NCBI GenBank assembly: GCA_943787425.1
Contig: CALSMJ010000003.1
Coordinates: 62,001-126,000 of the forward strand
DNA length: 64,000 bases
Source: an uncultured Pseudomonadales bacterium
GTDB lineage: Bacteria; Pseudomonadota; Gammaproteobacteria; Pseudomonadales; Azotimanducaceae
Direction of reading: 5' to 3'
The notes beneath the pieces are model-generated. The model was not told the DNA's origin, did not search any database, and saw only the letters and a program-made list of their open reading frames with translations. Shown piece by piece: positions 50,060 through 63,540 of the stretch. The position numbers and the translations under genes were made by a program. Position 1 is the first letter of the stretch, and the number at the start of each line of letters is the position of its first letter.

Positions 50060-50659
50060 GTGAACGAAAAAATACAACGATGGGACAACCTTTATGGGGC
50101 CGTGCAAGACTATCCAGCCCCCAACAGTGATCTCATTCGCTACCGAGCCTTGTTGCCAAAGCAGGGCCTAGCACTCGATGTAGCCTGCGGGTTGGGCGCC
50201 GACGCACTCTATCTTGCGCAACAGGGTTTTGACGTCCTCGCGTGGGATGCATCAAGCGTTGCAATCAAACGCCTGCAAAAAGAGGCCAAGGCGCAAGACA
50301 TCTCTATATCGACGAGCTGCTTTGAGATCACCCCTTCGGTCTTTAAGCGCGGGCGATTCGATCTGGTCTATGTTCACCGGTACCTCGATCGAGACATCTT
50401 CCCGGCCATAATCGAAAGTCTTAAACCGGGCGGCGTCTTGTTCTACCAAACCTTTACGCAGAGTACAGCGGCTGAATGCAGCCCTACAATTGGCCCGACC
50501 AACAAAGCCTATCGACTGGCAACCAACGAACTGCTGAGCTTGTGCAGCACGCTCACAATCAAAGTGTTCCTTGAGGGATTCTCAGCAGATCCCAAGACGA
50601 ATCAAATACAGGCTCGCGCTCAAGCGCTCATTGTTGCGGCAAAACCCGGTGCCTCATAG
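50060..50659 (+). CDS. SAM-dependent methyltransferase (TehB-like class I)
   Basis: 199 residues. Motif I LDVACGLGADALYLA (about 38-52) with an acidic residue after the next strand (VLAWDAS), and SLKPGGVLFYQTF. The substrate is unknown; similarity is to TehB/thiopurine-type small methyltransferases. GTG start 3 bases after trkH; the 3' end overlaps the convergent lpxL-like gene by 6 bases. Confidence 0.8.
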   Translation: MNEKIQRWDNLYGAVQDYPAPNSDLIRYRALLPKQGLALDVACGLGADALYLAQQGFDVLAWDASSVAIKRLQKEAKAQDISISTSCFEITPSVFKRGRFDLVYVHRYLDRDIFPAIIESLKPGGVLFYQTFTQSTAAECSPTIGPTNKAYRLATNELLSLCSTLTIKVFLEGFSADPKTNQIQARAQALIVAAKPGAS

Positions 50660-50792
50660 GGGTTTATAGGGATCTTGCATGCCAGTTGGCTGTTTTTTAA
50701 AACGCTTATACTCCCACTGATACTGCGTCGGGTATTGCCGAACCAAATATTCGACCGCCACATTTAACGCAGTCAACGCCAAAACTCTCATC
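50654..50792 (-). pseudogene. Displaced C-terminal tail of the lpxL-like gene
   Basis: In the alternative minus-strand frame the sequence reads RVLALTALNVAVEYLV, then QYQWEYKRFKKQP, the usual C-terminus of this acyltransferase family. One extra base near 50780-50792 (next to a 4-A run on the plus strand) would explain the break. It ends with TGA at 50654. Confidence 0.75.
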
Positions 50793-51518
50793 TTCCTGAC
50801 CCAGATCAGGAACCGTTTGATAATGAACATCAAACCGACCACGTGGATTTCGGATCAAGGCAACCAACAACGGCGTCGCTCCTGATTTAAGCGCTAGGCG
50901 GTGAACCAGTCGATCTGTAAATGCAGCCTGGCCGAAAAACGGGACAAATAAGCCCGCCTCAGGCACTTGATCTGGGAGCACCGCTACAGTTCCCCCTTGT
51001 TTTAAAACCTTAAACAAGCGTGCCAATCCACGAGGCGTCGTGGGAACCATTTGATTGCCGTAGCGCATTCGAACCCGCTCAATAATGCGCGCCATCGCTT
51101 TGAGTTTTGGCGGCTTAAACAACGCGGTCAATTGACCTATTGTTTCAGAATAAAAAGCATTATAGAGCTCCCAGTTCCCTATATGAGGCACCAGTAGGAG
51201 CACGCCGTTGCCATCCGCTATGGCTGCTTGGAGATCTTCTTCACCAAATTGATTATCAACCCAGGTTAGCAAGTGCTTACTTTTTTTACACCATACCGCT
51301 GGCGTCTCGAAAGCCGTCTGACCGGTCGCAATCAGACTTTCTCGAGCTAGGCCATGATTGATGCGATCCGCGTTTTCAGGAAAGCAGCGCGCAAGATTGA
51401 TTTCCGTAATACGACGGCTCCTCGACCGACTATAGAACAACCACAAGCCGAACAATCGCCCCAGCACTTGCAGCAATCGTCTCGGCAATAATGCAATCAT
51501 CCGTATCAGCAAATACAT
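50706..51518 (-). CDS. LpxL/LpxM-family lipid A acyltransferase, frameshifted near the C-terminus
   Basis: About 270 residues from the ATG at 51518 (51530 is also possible). N-terminal hydrophobic helix, ITEINLARCFPE, catalytic VPHIGNWELY (HxxxxE), LPDQVPEAGLFVPFFG. These acyltransferases add the secondary acyl chains to Kdo2-lipid A at the inner membrane. The last 26 residues (after DLGQEDE) are out of the family pattern; the normal ending is in the next frame. Upstream is a 185-base gap to glyQ, which is divergent. Confidence 0.85.
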   Translation of the reverse strand: MYLLIRMIALLPRRLLQVLGRLFGLWLFYSRSRSRRITEINLARCFPENADRINHGLARESLIATGQTAFETPAVWCKKSKHLLTWVDNQFGEEDLQAAIADGNGVLLLVPHIGNWELYNAFYSETIGQLTALFKPPKLKAMARIIERVRMRYGNQMVPTTPRGLARLFKVLKQGGTVAVLPDQVPEAGLFVPFFGQAAFTDRLVHRLALKSGATPLLVALIRNPRGRFDVHYQTVPDLGQEDESFGVDCVKCGGRIFGSAIPDAVSVGV

Positions 51519-51670
51519 GAAGCAACCCATCCTCGTAAGGCCGAGTCCCAAGTTTACAGTACTCGAGTGGACAATCCTGCAATCAAATGTCGCTTGGCGA
51601 GCCGCGCGATGCGGCGGACAACACCGAGGACCCGCTATCACAGAAGCAGACTGTCTACTGAGACTTCCTG

Positions 51671-51676
51671 TATAAT
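51671..51676 (+). promoter_or_regulatory. -10 element of glyQS promoter
   Basis: Perfect TATAAT, 27 bases before the glyQ ATG; no clear -35 at standard spacing. Confidence 0.5.
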
Positions 51677-51703
51677 TCCGTTTTTTGCGAGTTAATCGGG
51701 ACC

Positions 51704-52642
51704 ATGCCCAAAGTTGATACCTTCCAAGATCTGATTCTGACCCTGCAACAATTCTGGGCAGCGAAAGGCTGCGTGCTGATGCAACCGTATGACATGGAAG
51801 TCGGCGCAGGGACCTTCCATCCCGCAACCTTTTTAAGGGCGATTGGGCCAGAGCGCTGGTCTTCGGCTTACGTTCAACCCTGCAGGCGGCCGACGGATGG
51901 CCGCTACGGCGAAAATCCGAATCGTTATCAATACTATTATCAATTCCAAGTCGTCATGAAACCCAATCCAGAAAATTTTCAAGAGTTGTACCTTGAATCA
52001 TTGGTTCATCTTGGAATTGATCCCGCGGTCCATGATATTCGCTTTGTTGAAGACAACTGGGAATCACCGACTCTGGGGGCTTGGGGACTTGGTTGGGAAG
52101 TGTGGATGGATGGTATGGAGATCACCCAATTTACGTATTTCCAGCAAGTTGCCGGTTTGGAATGCTTTCCCATCATGGGCGAGATTACCTACGGCCTTGA
52201 GCGATTATCGCTGTACCTGCAGGGGGTTGAAGACTTCCAACAATTGGTTTGGTCCGATAATGGTCAGGGCCAAACCGTGAGCTACGCCGATATTTTCCAT
52301 CAATATGAAGTTGAGATGTCGGCTTTTAATTTTGACCTTGCTGATATCGATGGCCTGTTCCAGCAATTCGACTATTTTGAAGCCGAGGCCAACCGCTTTT
52401 TAGCTGCCAGCTTACCGCTACCAGCCTACGAATATGTCATGAAGGCCTCGCATTGTTTCAACCTATTGGATGCACGGTCCGCAATTTCAGTCACGGAGCG
52501 ACAACGATTTATCTTGAGAGTGCGCGCCTTAGCGCGGGGTGTTGGCGCATCCTACTTCGAAACTCGGCGAGCAGCAGGGTTCCCGCTTGCTTCTGACAGC
52601 GATCGTGCCTTTGTTTTAAAAGGACTACCCGATGCGTCATGA
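51704..52642 (+). CDS. glyQ: Glycyl-tRNA synthetase alpha subunit
   Basis: 312 residues. Class II catalytic subunit of the bacterial alpha2beta2 enzyme. [45 protein letters not shown] (motif 2), [10 protein letters not shown] and [10 protein letters not shown] (motif 3). Overlaps glyS by 11 bases. Confidence 0.98.
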   Translation: MPKVDTFQDLILTLQQFWAAKGCVLMQPYDMEVGAGTFHPATFLRAIGPERWSSAYVQPCRRPTDGRYGENPNRYQYYYQFQVVMKPNPENFQELYLESLVHLGIDPAVHDIRFVEDNWESPTLGAWGLGWEVWMDGMEITQFTYFQQVAGLECFPIMGEITYGLERLSLYLQGVEDFQQLVWSDNGQGQTVSYADIFHQYEVEMSAFNFDLADIDGLFQQFDYFEAEANRFLAASLPLPAYEYVMKASHCFNLLDARSAISVTERQRFILRVRALARGVGASYFETRRAAGFPLASDSDRAFVLKGLPDAS

Positions 52643-54683
52643 AACTTTGCTGGTTGAAATTGGGACCGAGGAGCTACCGCCGAAAAGCCTGTTGGCCTTA
52701 CAAACCGCTTTTGCTGAGAACATGCAAAAAGCGTTGGATGCGCGTCAATTCCAATATGGTCCTGTCGCAGCCTTTGCCACACCGCGTCGTCTTGCCGTGC
52801 GCATTGCAGACTGCGTCGAGATCCAACCCGAGCAATTGGTTCAACGAAAAGGACCCAAGCTGAGCGCCGCTTTCGATGGCGATGGCAAACCAACCAAAGC
52901 GTTGAGCGGGTTTTTAAAATCTTGCGGCATAACCGATCCAAATTTACTCGACCAGGAGGAGACCGAGAAAGGTGCGTGGGTCGTCTACCGTTCCACCCAA
53001 GCGGGCGCAACTCTGGGCGCAGAAATTCAGGCAATGCTTACAGAAGCCACGGCAAGTTTACCGATTGCCAAGCGGATGCGTTGGCAGAGTTACCGCACAG
53101 AATTTGTGCGACCCGTTCGCTGGCTGGTTGCGCTTTACGGCAATGAGATCCTAAATTGTCAATTCCACGGCAGATCCGCCGGGGCAAGCACCTATGCCCA
53201 TCGCGCCATGTACGGCGACGACCCAATCATACTCAGCCATGCTGACGAATATGAAACCAAGCTCGAAGCCGGTTTCGTGATTGCGAACTTTGAAAAGCGA
53301 CAAGCCTTGATCAGTGAACAACTCGCCGCCGCCGCCAAAGCAAGTGGGGCCACGGCTTCTGATGACCCCGCATTACTCGAAGAAGTCACCGCGCTGACAG
53401 AGTGGCCCTGTGTTTTAAGGGGCGATTTTGACCCGAGCTTTTTGGCGGTTCCAGAGGAGGCCCTCATCTCCGCCATGCGAGAGCATCAGCGCTATTTTCA
53501 CTTACGGGATGCAGCGGGCCAACTTCAGCCTCGTTTTCTAACCGTTGCCAATTTAGAAAGCGCGCAACCTGCGCGAGTGGTCGCTGGAAACGAGCGCGTC
53601 ATAAGGCCGAGACTCACGGATGCGCAGTTCTTTTATAACAAGGATCTTAAGAAACCGCTCGACAAAGCGCTTGGGCAGCTCAATCAAGTGGTTTTTCAAA
53701 ATGAGCTCGGTTCCTTTGGCGATAAAGCGCGGCGGATCAGCGCCTTAGCCAGTATTATCGCGAAAGACCTGGGCGAAAACGAAGCCGAAGCAGCGCGGGC
53801 GGGGTTGCTAGCAAAAACAGATCTCGTATCGCTCATGGTCGGCGAGTTTCCAGAATTACAAGGCATCATGGGGAGCTACTATGCCAAAGCGCAAGGGGAG
53901 TCTTCTGCCGTCGCAGACAGCATTTTGGGTCATTACTTGCCCCGATTTTCTGGCGATGCGTTGCCTGGCAGTCTGACTGCGTGCGCGGTTGCAATCGCAG
54001 ATCGTATTGATACCCTAGTTGGCTTGTTTGGTATTGGGCAGCCGCCCACCGGCAGCAAAGACCCTTTTGCATTACGACGGCAATCCTTAGCCGTCGTTCG
54101 AATCTGCATTGAGGTACCGCTCGACTTAGATCTTATGGCCCTGCTTGAGACGTCTGCTCGACTCCACACAGCAGAATGTGACATCGCGCCCGTTATGGCT
54201 TATATCCTGGATAGATTTGAAAATCTATTAACCGAGCGTGGTGTTAAATGGGACAGTATTCGAGCAATCCGCGCACGGCCAAGCGGCATCCATAATTTGC
54301 TCACCGCATCAGAAGACATCAAAAGTCTGGATCATTTTCGCTTGAGCGACGCAAGCGCCTTGGTGATCAAAGCACAAAAACGGGTACAAAATATCCTTGA
54401 TAAGGCCGATCTGGGGGCAACCGGCAACATCAATCCAGCCCACTTCAACGTTCCCGTAGAAGCTCAGCTGATCACTTGCATTCAATCAATTGAAGCCGTT
54501 CGCACCGAATCGATTGCCATCCGCCTTGCAAATGTTGCCGACAGCGCGGAGATCATTGATTCCTATTTCAAAGAAGTGATGGTCATGGACGAGAATCTAA
54601 CCATCCGCGAAAACCGCTTGAATACGCTGAACCATTTAAACCGCGCGTTAACCGATATTGCTGCCTTTAATCTATTGCAATGA
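52632..54683 (+). CDS. glyS: Glycyl-tRNA synthetase beta subunit
   Basis: 683 residues (E. coli 689). [15 protein letters not shown] at the N-terminus, [30 protein letters not shown] and an HD-like core, with the tRNA-binding C-terminal region ([14 protein letters not shown]). Partner of GlyQ. Confidence 0.97.
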   Translation: MRHETLLVEIGTEELPPKSLLALQTAFAENMQKALDARQFQYGPVAAFATPRRLAVRIADCVEIQPEQLVQRKGPKLSAAFDGDGKPTKALSGFLKSCGITDPNLLDQEETEKGAWVVYRSTQAGATLGAEIQAMLTEATASLPIAKRMRWQSYRTEFVRPVRWLVALYGNEILNCQFHGRSAGASTYAHRAMYGDDPIILSHADEYETKLEAGFVIANFEKRQALISEQLAAAAKASGATASDDPALLEEVTALTEWPCVLRGDFDPSFLAVPEEALISAMREHQRYFHLRDAAGQLQPRFLTVANLESAQPARVVAGNERVIRPRLTDAQFFYNKDLKKPLDKALGQLNQVVFQNELGSFGDKARRISALASIIAKDLGENEAEAARAGLLAKTDLVSLMVGEFPELQGIMGSYYAKAQGESSAVADSILGHYLPRFSGDALPGSLTACAVAIADRIDTLVGLFGIGQPPTGSKDPFALRRQSLAVVRICIEVPLDLDLMALLETSARLHTAECDIAPVMAYILDRFENLLTERGVKWDSIRAIRARPSGIHNLLTASEDIKSLDHFRLSDASALVIKAQKRVQNILDKADLGATGNINPAHFNVPVEAQLITCIQSIEAVRTESIAIRLANVADSAEIIDSYFKEVMVMDENLTIRENRLNTLNHLNRALTDIAAFNLLQ

Positions 54684-54734
54684 CCCGCGGGGGCATCCGC
54701 ACCATCAAACAGCGCTCAAATGATTCGGTTTTGT

Positions 54735-58259
<3,525 letters not shown>

Positions 58260-58263
<4 letters not shown>

Positions 58264-59363
58264 AGCTTCATCGGCATGATCACATAGAGGGCATTTTCTA
58301 CCGCTGGATCTTCAATTAAAGCGCTACTATTGCCATCAAACACCGTAATTTTCACCGTTTCCCCGCGGATTACATTCAGAACATCCAACAGATACCCAAC
58401 GTTGAAACCAATCTCTAAAGGCGTGCCCGCATAGTCGACCGGCAACGTTTCTTCCGCATCCTCTTGTTCCGGGTTATTGGTGCTTAGGGTAATCAGACCT
58501 TCGCTGAAACTGACTCGAATACCCCGAAATTTCTCGTTCGATAAAATTGCTGTGCGATTCAATGCCCGCCGTAAATCTTGTTTGTTCGCGACAATCTGTT
58601 TATCACCATTTCTTGGAATCACGCGCTCGTAATCTGGAAATCGACCGTCGACCAATTTGGTTGTTAATTGAAAAGGCCCGGTGGATAATCGCAAATGATT
58701 CGCCCCAAAAGCGAGGGACACGTCTTCATCACAATCATTAAGCAGCCGTTGCAGCTCTAAAACGCCTTTACGCGGCACAATCACTTGCGAGGCGGGTTCA
58801 TCCGTTCGCTCGCCCAGTTGATGGTCATTTAATGCCAACCGATGGCCATCCGTCGCGACACACCTGATCCTGCCAGAACCCTGCTCGACTAACATGCCAT
58901 TTAAGAAATACCGCACATCCTGCTGAGCCATGGCAAAAGCCGTTAGATCCAATAACTGCTTCATAACCTCGGCCTGAATTGCCACTTCACTATCCGCACT
59001 GGCAGTCTCAACGGCCGGAAAATCACTTGCTGGCAAGGTTGACAAGTTCGAGCGGAACCGCCCAGACCGAATCTCCAACCGGTCTGCTTTCAAGGTAATA
59101 TCGATTTCGGCGTTGTCCGGTAATTCCCGACAAATATCAACAAACTTTCGCGCAGGCACGGTCACTTCACCGTCTAAATCTACTGCCGCGTTGAGTTGCC
59201 CAACCATTTCAACCTCAAGGTCCGTTCCCGTCATCGAAAGCCGAGAGCCCTCAACGCGCAGTAAAATGTTGGACAAAATAGGGAGCGTTTGACGCCGCTC
59301 AATCACACCCGCTACCTGCTGCAGCGGCTTTAACAACGTTTCGCGATTGATTGAAAACTTCAT
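58260..59363 (-). CDS. dnaN: DNA polymerase III beta clamp, canonical copy
   Basis: 367 residues (E. coli 366), three clamp domains. RRQTLPILSNILLRV, LTGTDLE-like TGTDLEVEM, QQDVRYFLNGML, cleft segment ATDGHRLA (His174) and the C-terminal MPMKL, all as in standard gammaproteobacterial DnaN. It is the second clamp gene from dnaA and is coupled to recF. Its own promoter lies in the 107-base gap. Confidence 0.97.
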
Positions 59364-59390
59364 GGCTCAATCCTTACTTAGGGGACTAAT

Positions 59391-59420
59391 ATTTAACAAG
59401 ATCAGATTAAAAACGGTCAA
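59391..59420 (-). promoter_or_regulatory. Predicted promoter of canonical dnaN
   Basis: Minus strand TTGACC (59420-59415), 18 bases, TTAAAT (59396-59391), in the gap between the two clamp genes. It would allow dnaN-recF-gyrB to be expressed apart from the first clamp gene. Confidence 0.5.
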
Positions 59421-59470
59421 AATTCTTTTTCGAAGACCTTTTGTTTGTTAGTACTTACTAGCATAATTAA

Positions 59471-60589
59471 CTATATAATCATTGGGCTGATTACGAACTG
59501 TGCATGATCGTCTTCGGGATCCGTTATTAGACACGGACTTGTTTGTCCCGATAACGCAACCTGCACAACCTCGCTCCCAACGGCGTTCAAGGCCTCAATT
59601 AAGAAGTCTACATTGAACCCAATCTCTAAGTCCTCGCCATCGTACCGAACCGCCAGGGTTTCTTCGGCCTGCTCTTGCAGTGGATTATTGGTAAACAACG
59701 ATAACCGGTCTGGCACAAGGGATAACTTCACGTTTTTGTAGACCTCATTCGACATGACGGCCGTTCGAATCAGCGCTTCTCGAAACACCTGACGATCACA
59801 AGAAAAGTGCTTGTCGGAGCCCGCTGGAATCGCTTTGTCGTAATCTGGATACTCACCATCAATCAACTTAGAAAGGAACCGGCATCCCGTCATCTCAACC
59901 AATAGACAGTTTTCTGTAAACGACAATGTCACCTCAGTATCCACCTCGTCTAACAATTTAACCAACTCCAGAACGCCTTTTCTCGGAACGATCGGCCTGC
60001 CCTGTAACTCGCCATCATGCTGAACCGGTCTGCTGACAACGGCCAACCTTTGACCATTCGTTGCCACCAAGCGCAATAAGCCTTGGCTTAGCTCAAAAAG
60101 CATGCCATTGAAAAAGTACCGAACATCTTGCTGCGCCATAGCAAAACTCGTCTTTGCCAGCATTTGTCGAAATGGCTGGGTTTCAATGCGAAAGGTCTGT
60201 ATTGGTTGGCCCAGACCATCAATATTGGGAAAGTCTTCAGCTGGCAGCGTTGAAAATTGTGATTCGAACGCGCCGCTACGCAACACCACATGCTGATCGC
60301 TACGTCTAAAGTCCAACCGAGCATCTACGGGTAAATGCTTACAGATCTCCAGGAGTTTCCGGCCAGGCAAGGCGCAGCGGCCTTCAGTCTCAATATTGAG
60401 GCTGTCCCCGTCAACCCCGATCTGAGTCTGCAGCTCCACTTCCTGATCTGTTGCTGTCAAGGTAACGCCTTGCTGATTCACCGCAACCAGAACATGCGAT
60501 AAGATCGGCAAGGTTTGTCGCTTTTCAAGCACACTCACTACTTTCAACAAGGGCTCTAACAAATCCGACCGATTTAGGGAGAATTTCAT
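59471..60589 (-). CDS. Second, divergent beta-clamp paralogue
   Basis: 372 residues, aligned along its length with DnaN: MKFSLNRSDLLEPLLKVV, KRQTLPILSHVLV, AMAQQDVRYFFNGMLFE, IVPRKGVLEL, LIDGEYPDYDKAIP, EIGFNVDFL. It is clearly a paralogue of the adjacent dnaN but divergent. The peptide-binding cleft is altered: ATNGQRLA instead of ATDGHRLA (Gln180 for His), and the C-terminus is SPMII instead of MPMKL. It occupies the normal dnaN position after dnaA. It may be an alternative clamp or form mixed dimers; this is inference. Confidence 0.93.
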   Translation of the reverse strand: MKFSLNRSDLLEPLLKVVSVLEKRQTLPILSHVLVAVNQQGVTLTATDQEVELQTQIGVDGDSLNIETEGRCALPGRKLLEICKHLPVDARLDFRRSDQHVVLRSGAFESQFSTLPAEDFPNIDGLGQPIQTFRIETQPFRQMLAKTSFAMAQQDVRYFFNGMLFELSQGLLRLVATNGQRLAVVSRPVQHDGELQGRPIVPRKGVLELVKLLDEVDTEVTLSFTENCLLVEMTGCRFLSKLIDGEYPDYDKAIPAGSDKHFSCDRQVFREALIRTAVMSNEVYKNVKLSLVPDRLSLFTNNPLQEQAEETLAVRYDGEDLEIGFNVDFLIEALNAVGSEVVQVALSGQTSPCLITDPEDDHAQFVISPMII

Positions 60590-60710
60590 AACATTGCTCT
60601 AAACGTGACACCGTTAAACGCCCAAAGTTGCCAGGACGGATTTATCTTTTAATCTTTACCAGAATCTCAGCAGCCCAAGGCTACACAGGCCGAAGGCGCT
60701 TCAGTTTATC

Positions 60711-60790
60711 ATCGATTTCAAGCCTTATCGATTTCAAGCCTTATCGATTTCGAGCCTTATCAATTTCAAGCCCTATCGATTTCAAGCCTT
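60711..60790. repeat. Five tandem 16-bp repeats between dnaA and the first clamp gene
   Basis: Five contiguous units of ATCGATTTCAAGCCTT starting at 60711, 60727, 60743, 60759 and 60775; units 1, 2 and 5 are identical, unit 3 has one change and unit 4 has two. Not DnaA boxes. The remainder of the 267-base gap (60590-60856) shows no other clear element. Confidence 0.9.
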
Positions 60791-60856
60791 GATGCAGCGA
60801 CTTCTGACCCGACCTTTCGTTTTTCGCCCTTGCCAGCACGACCCAGAATCACGCCT

Positions 60857-62224
60857 TCAACTGGTTAAAAGCCGTCGCAAATTTCGATAGTCATCTTTGA
60901 TTTCTGAGTTCATTTCCCGCAACTCTTCAACTTTCCGACAAGCATGCAGCACCGTTGTATGGTCTCTGCCACCAAACGCATCCCCAATTTCCGGCAAACT
61001 GTGGTTCGTCAATTCCTTTGAAAGCGCCATGGCAACTTGTCGCGGTCTTGCTAATGATCGATTTCGCTTCTTCGACAGCAGGTCACTCATCCGAAGCTTA
61101 TAATAGTCGGCAACGGTTTTCTGAATATTATCAATACCAACCTGGCGTGCCTGAATCGCGATCAAATCTCTTAATGCAGACTTCACCTGATCAATTGATA
61201 TCGGCCGTCCAGCAAATCGAGCATTGGCAATCACCCGCCTTAATGCCCCTTCCAACTCTCGGACATTTGATCGAACGCGCTCAGCTATGAAAAACGCGGC
61301 ATCAGAGGGGATATAGACCGCCTCACGCTCTGCCTTTTTTAACAATATTGCCACTCTTGTTTCCAACTCTGGCGGCTCAACAGCTGCCGTCATGCCCCAA
61401 ACAAATCGACTCTCCAGACGCTCTTCAAGGCCTTGGATTTCTTTGGGGTATCGGTCACATGTCAGCACAATTTGGCGGCCATCTTCTTGTAACCTATTGA
61501 AAACATGAAAGAATTCTTCTTGGCTTTTAGACCCTTTTGCTAAAAATTGAATATCATCCATCAACAGCACATCAACTGAGCGATAATATTGAGTAAACTC
61601 AGACATGGCGCCATGCTCGATGGCTCGAACCATATCCTCCATGAAGCGTTGGGAGTACATATAGGCAACTTTCAATTCAGGATGTCGGTCTGCAATTGCG
61701 TTTCCCACCGCATGCATCAAATGGGTTTTGCCAAGACCGACGCCTCCGTACAACAACAATGGGTTATACGATGAACCACCCACATTTTCTGAGACTTGAA
61801 TCGCCGCCGCTCTAGCCATTTCATTAGAACGACCGCCGACAAAGGAATCAAACGTAAACGATTTGTTGAGCTCAAGGAGTGGATAAAACGCTTCTCGTTC
61901 AGAGAAACTATTCTTTTGGGTCGTTTTTGGTTCACTAAACCTCGGATCAGCGCGACTTTCACCGCGTTGACTGCCTATTTTAAGCGCCACCCGGTGCATA
62001 CCTGATTCTAGGAGCACCGCCTTGATCCGGACCAAAAACTGACGTTCAACCGTATCCAGAATGTATTTGTTCGGCGCGTACACCACGCCGTCGTCTGCGG
62101 TGCCGACAAGTTGTAACGGTTTAATCCAAGTGTTGTACTGCTGAGCGGTCAACTCAGTTTCTAAACGCGATAAACAACTTTGCCAAATCGAAGACACCAC
62201 TACATTATTACTCTTATCGCTCAC
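60857..62224 (-). CDS. dnaA: Chromosomal replication initiator DnaA
   Basis: 455 residues from GTG at 62224; a TTG one codon earlier is possible. Domain I (about 1-80, [24 protein letters not shown]), short linker, AAA+ domain III with Walker A GGVGLGKT (about 160-167), Walker [10 protein letters not shown], and domain IV with the DnaA-box-binding signature [15 protein letters not shown]. Melts oriC and regulates its own transcription. Transcribed away from oriC. Confidence 0.98.
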   Translation of the reverse strand: MSDKSNNVVVSSIWQSCLSRLETELTAQQYNTWIKPLQLVGTADDGVVYAPNKYILDTVERQFLVRIKAVLLESGMHRVALKIGSQRGESRADPRFSEPKTTQKNSFSEREAFYPLLELNKSFTFDSFVGGRSNEMARAAAIQVSENVGGSSYNPLLLYGGVGLGKTHLMHAVGNAIADRHPELKVAYMYSQRFMEDMVRAIEHGAMSEFTQYYRSVDVLLMDDIQFLAKGSKSQEEFFHVFNRLQEDGRQIVLTCDRYPKEIQGLEERLESRFVWGMTAAVEPPELETRVAILLKKAEREAVYIPSDAAFFIAERVRSNVRELEGALRRVIANARFAGRPISIDQVKSALRDLIAIQARQVGIDNIQKTVADYYKLRMSDLLSKKRNRSLARPRQVAMALSKELTNHSLPEIGDAFGGRDHTTVLHACRKVEELREMNSEIKDDYRNLRRLLTS

Positions 62225-62306
62225 CAAGATAGACCGGAACCAATGCGTCCCGAATTAGGTCTTTGAACAATTTGGACAATCGCATCCAGTAACATCCCAA
62301 ATTGCT

Positions 62307-62312
62307 TGTCAA
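62307..62312 (-). promoter_or_regulatory. -35 candidate for dnaA promoter
   Basis: Perfect TTGACA on the minus strand, 83 bases before the dnaA start, but the -10 at 17 bases (CTGGAT) is poor. A DnaA-box-like TTTTCCACA (62369-62377) lies upstream. Confidence 0.3.
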
Positions 62313-62359
62313 AACCAGGACTTCGATACTAACCCTAAACCCTGAACCATGACCAGTGG

Positions 62360-62670
62360 TAAACCTTTTTTTCCACAAAAAAACTGATATTAATTCAACG
62401 GTTTATTGCAAAACCTGTGGATAACTTGTGGGTAGCCTGTCAGCGGAAAGCGCGTCGTGAGCATCGACGCACTTTCATGTGGATAACCTAGGCTTTAGTG
62501 CGACCTCTACGCACAAGCAATGCAGCAATAGCGCACACGTTATCCACCTAGTCGTGCGTCACATAACCAATTGTAATCACTCTTAAAAACGAGGGTATCC
62601 ACAGAAAAACACGCCTTAATAAAAACAATAACAATAAATTATATATATAACTAACTTCTTATATTACGCC
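62360..62670. other. oriC: Replication origin oriC (dnaA-rpmH intergenic region)
   Basis: DnaA boxes: two perfect TTATCCACA sites on the minus strand (62416-62424, 62478-62486), TTATCCACC on the plus strand (62540-62548), GTATCCACA (62595-62603) and TTTTCCACA (62369-62377). A very A/T-rich stretch (about 62610-62665, with ATTATATATATAA) on the rpmH side fits the unwinding element. The location between dnaA and rpmH is that of Pseudomonas-type origins. Confidence 0.9.
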
Positions 62671-62713
62671 CTTAGCAGCCAACCTTGTTAGATCAACCCT
62701 GCATACAAACGCG

Positions 62714-62742
62714 TTGACTGAATCCACCAGACTCTTTAGAAT
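62714..62742 (+). promoter_or_regulatory. Sigma-70 promoter of rpmH-rnpA
   Basis: TTGACT, 17 bases, TAGAAT: five of six matches in each hexamer. Expected start near 62749, 25 bases before the rpmH ATG. Confidence 0.75.
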
Positions 62743-62773
62743 CGCGCGTCCAAAGTCTTGTGGGATAAAAACG

Positions 62774-62908
62774 ATGAAGCGTACTTTTCAACCCAGTGTA
62801 ATCAAAAGAAAGCGCACCCACGGATTTAGAGCGCGAATGGCAACAAAAGGCGGTCGACTCGTGATCAAACGTCGTCGCGCAAAAGGCCGTAAGGTATTGT
62901 CCGCTTAA
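62774..62908 (+). CDS. rpmH: 50S ribosomal protein L34
   Basis: 44 residues, [18 protein letters not shown] start and KGRKVLSA end, highly basic. First gene of the conserved rpmH-rnpA-yidD-yidC set. Confidence 0.99.
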   Translation: MKRTFQPSVIKRKRTHGFRARMATKGGRLVIKRRRAKGRKVLSA

Positions 62909-62948
62909 ACTGAGGTATCTCTTGGCCTCAACTTGAGTTGACGAACCG

Positions 62949-63317
62949 ATGGCAAGTCCTACGAAGTCTCTTTCCTCCCACCATCGTATGCACAATAGCG
63001 CCGAATTTGATTCAGTATTTAAAACACCGAGTCAAAAAGTGCACAGTACAAGTTTCCTAGTGTTAGCCAAACGCTTGGACGACTCACTCGGCAAGCTTGG
63101 ACTCGTCGTTGGCAAAAAGAATATCCCAAAAGCCGTTGCTCGTAATCGGTTCAAAAGAATCGTTAGGGAGTCCTTCCGGCACCTGAAAAAAAGCAATATT
63201 GATTATGTCGTGTTGGCAAAGCGACCCCAAAAATTAGAGACCAAGGCATCTCTCCGACGTGCGCTTGACGAAGCGTTTTTAAAAATTAACACAGCAGAGG
63301 CATCTGATGATCTCTAA
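62949..63317 (+). CDS. rnpA: Ribonuclease P protein component
   Basis: 122 residues. RNR signature [17 protein letters not shown] (about 60-76) and the F-x-x-VFK start (AEFDSVFK). Binds the P RNA to mature tRNA 5' ends. Overlaps yidD by 11 bases. Confidence 0.96.
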   Translation: MASPTKSLSSHHRMHNSAEFDSVFKTPSQKVHSTSFLVLAKRLDDSLGKLGLVVGKKNIPKAVARNRFKRIVRESFRHLKKSNIDYVVLAKRPQKLETKASLRRALDEAFLKINTAEASDDL

Positions 63318-63540
63318 ACTCATGATGGTTATCATCAAAGGTTATCAAAGCTTTATCAGCCCTCTAATTGGGCCTCACTGCCGATTTTCGCCCACTTGTT
63401 CCCAGTACGCTCTGGAGAGTTTTGAAAAGCACGGTTTTGTTCGAGGCCTTGGATTAAGCTTGAAACGCATTGCTAAATGTCACCCTTTCCATGCGGGCGG
63501 CATCGATGAAGTACCCGAGATTAGCGAAAGGCAACGGTAA
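63307..63540 (+). CDS. yidD: Membrane protein insertion efficiency factor YidD
   Basis: 77 residues. [32 protein letters not shown] and [14 protein letters not shown] are the family signatures with conserved Cys residues; amphipathic N-terminus. Helps YidC. Its stop shares a base with the yidC ATG (TAATG). Confidence 0.96.
   Translation: MISKLMMVIIKGYQSFISPLIGPHCRFSPTCSQYALESFEKHGFVRGLGLSLKRIAKCHPFHAGGIDEVPEISERQR

Noticed and set aside
51519..51827. Long N-terminal extension of the lpxL-like gene
   Set aside because: It would overlap glyQ and its promoter on the other strand and shows no family similarity.
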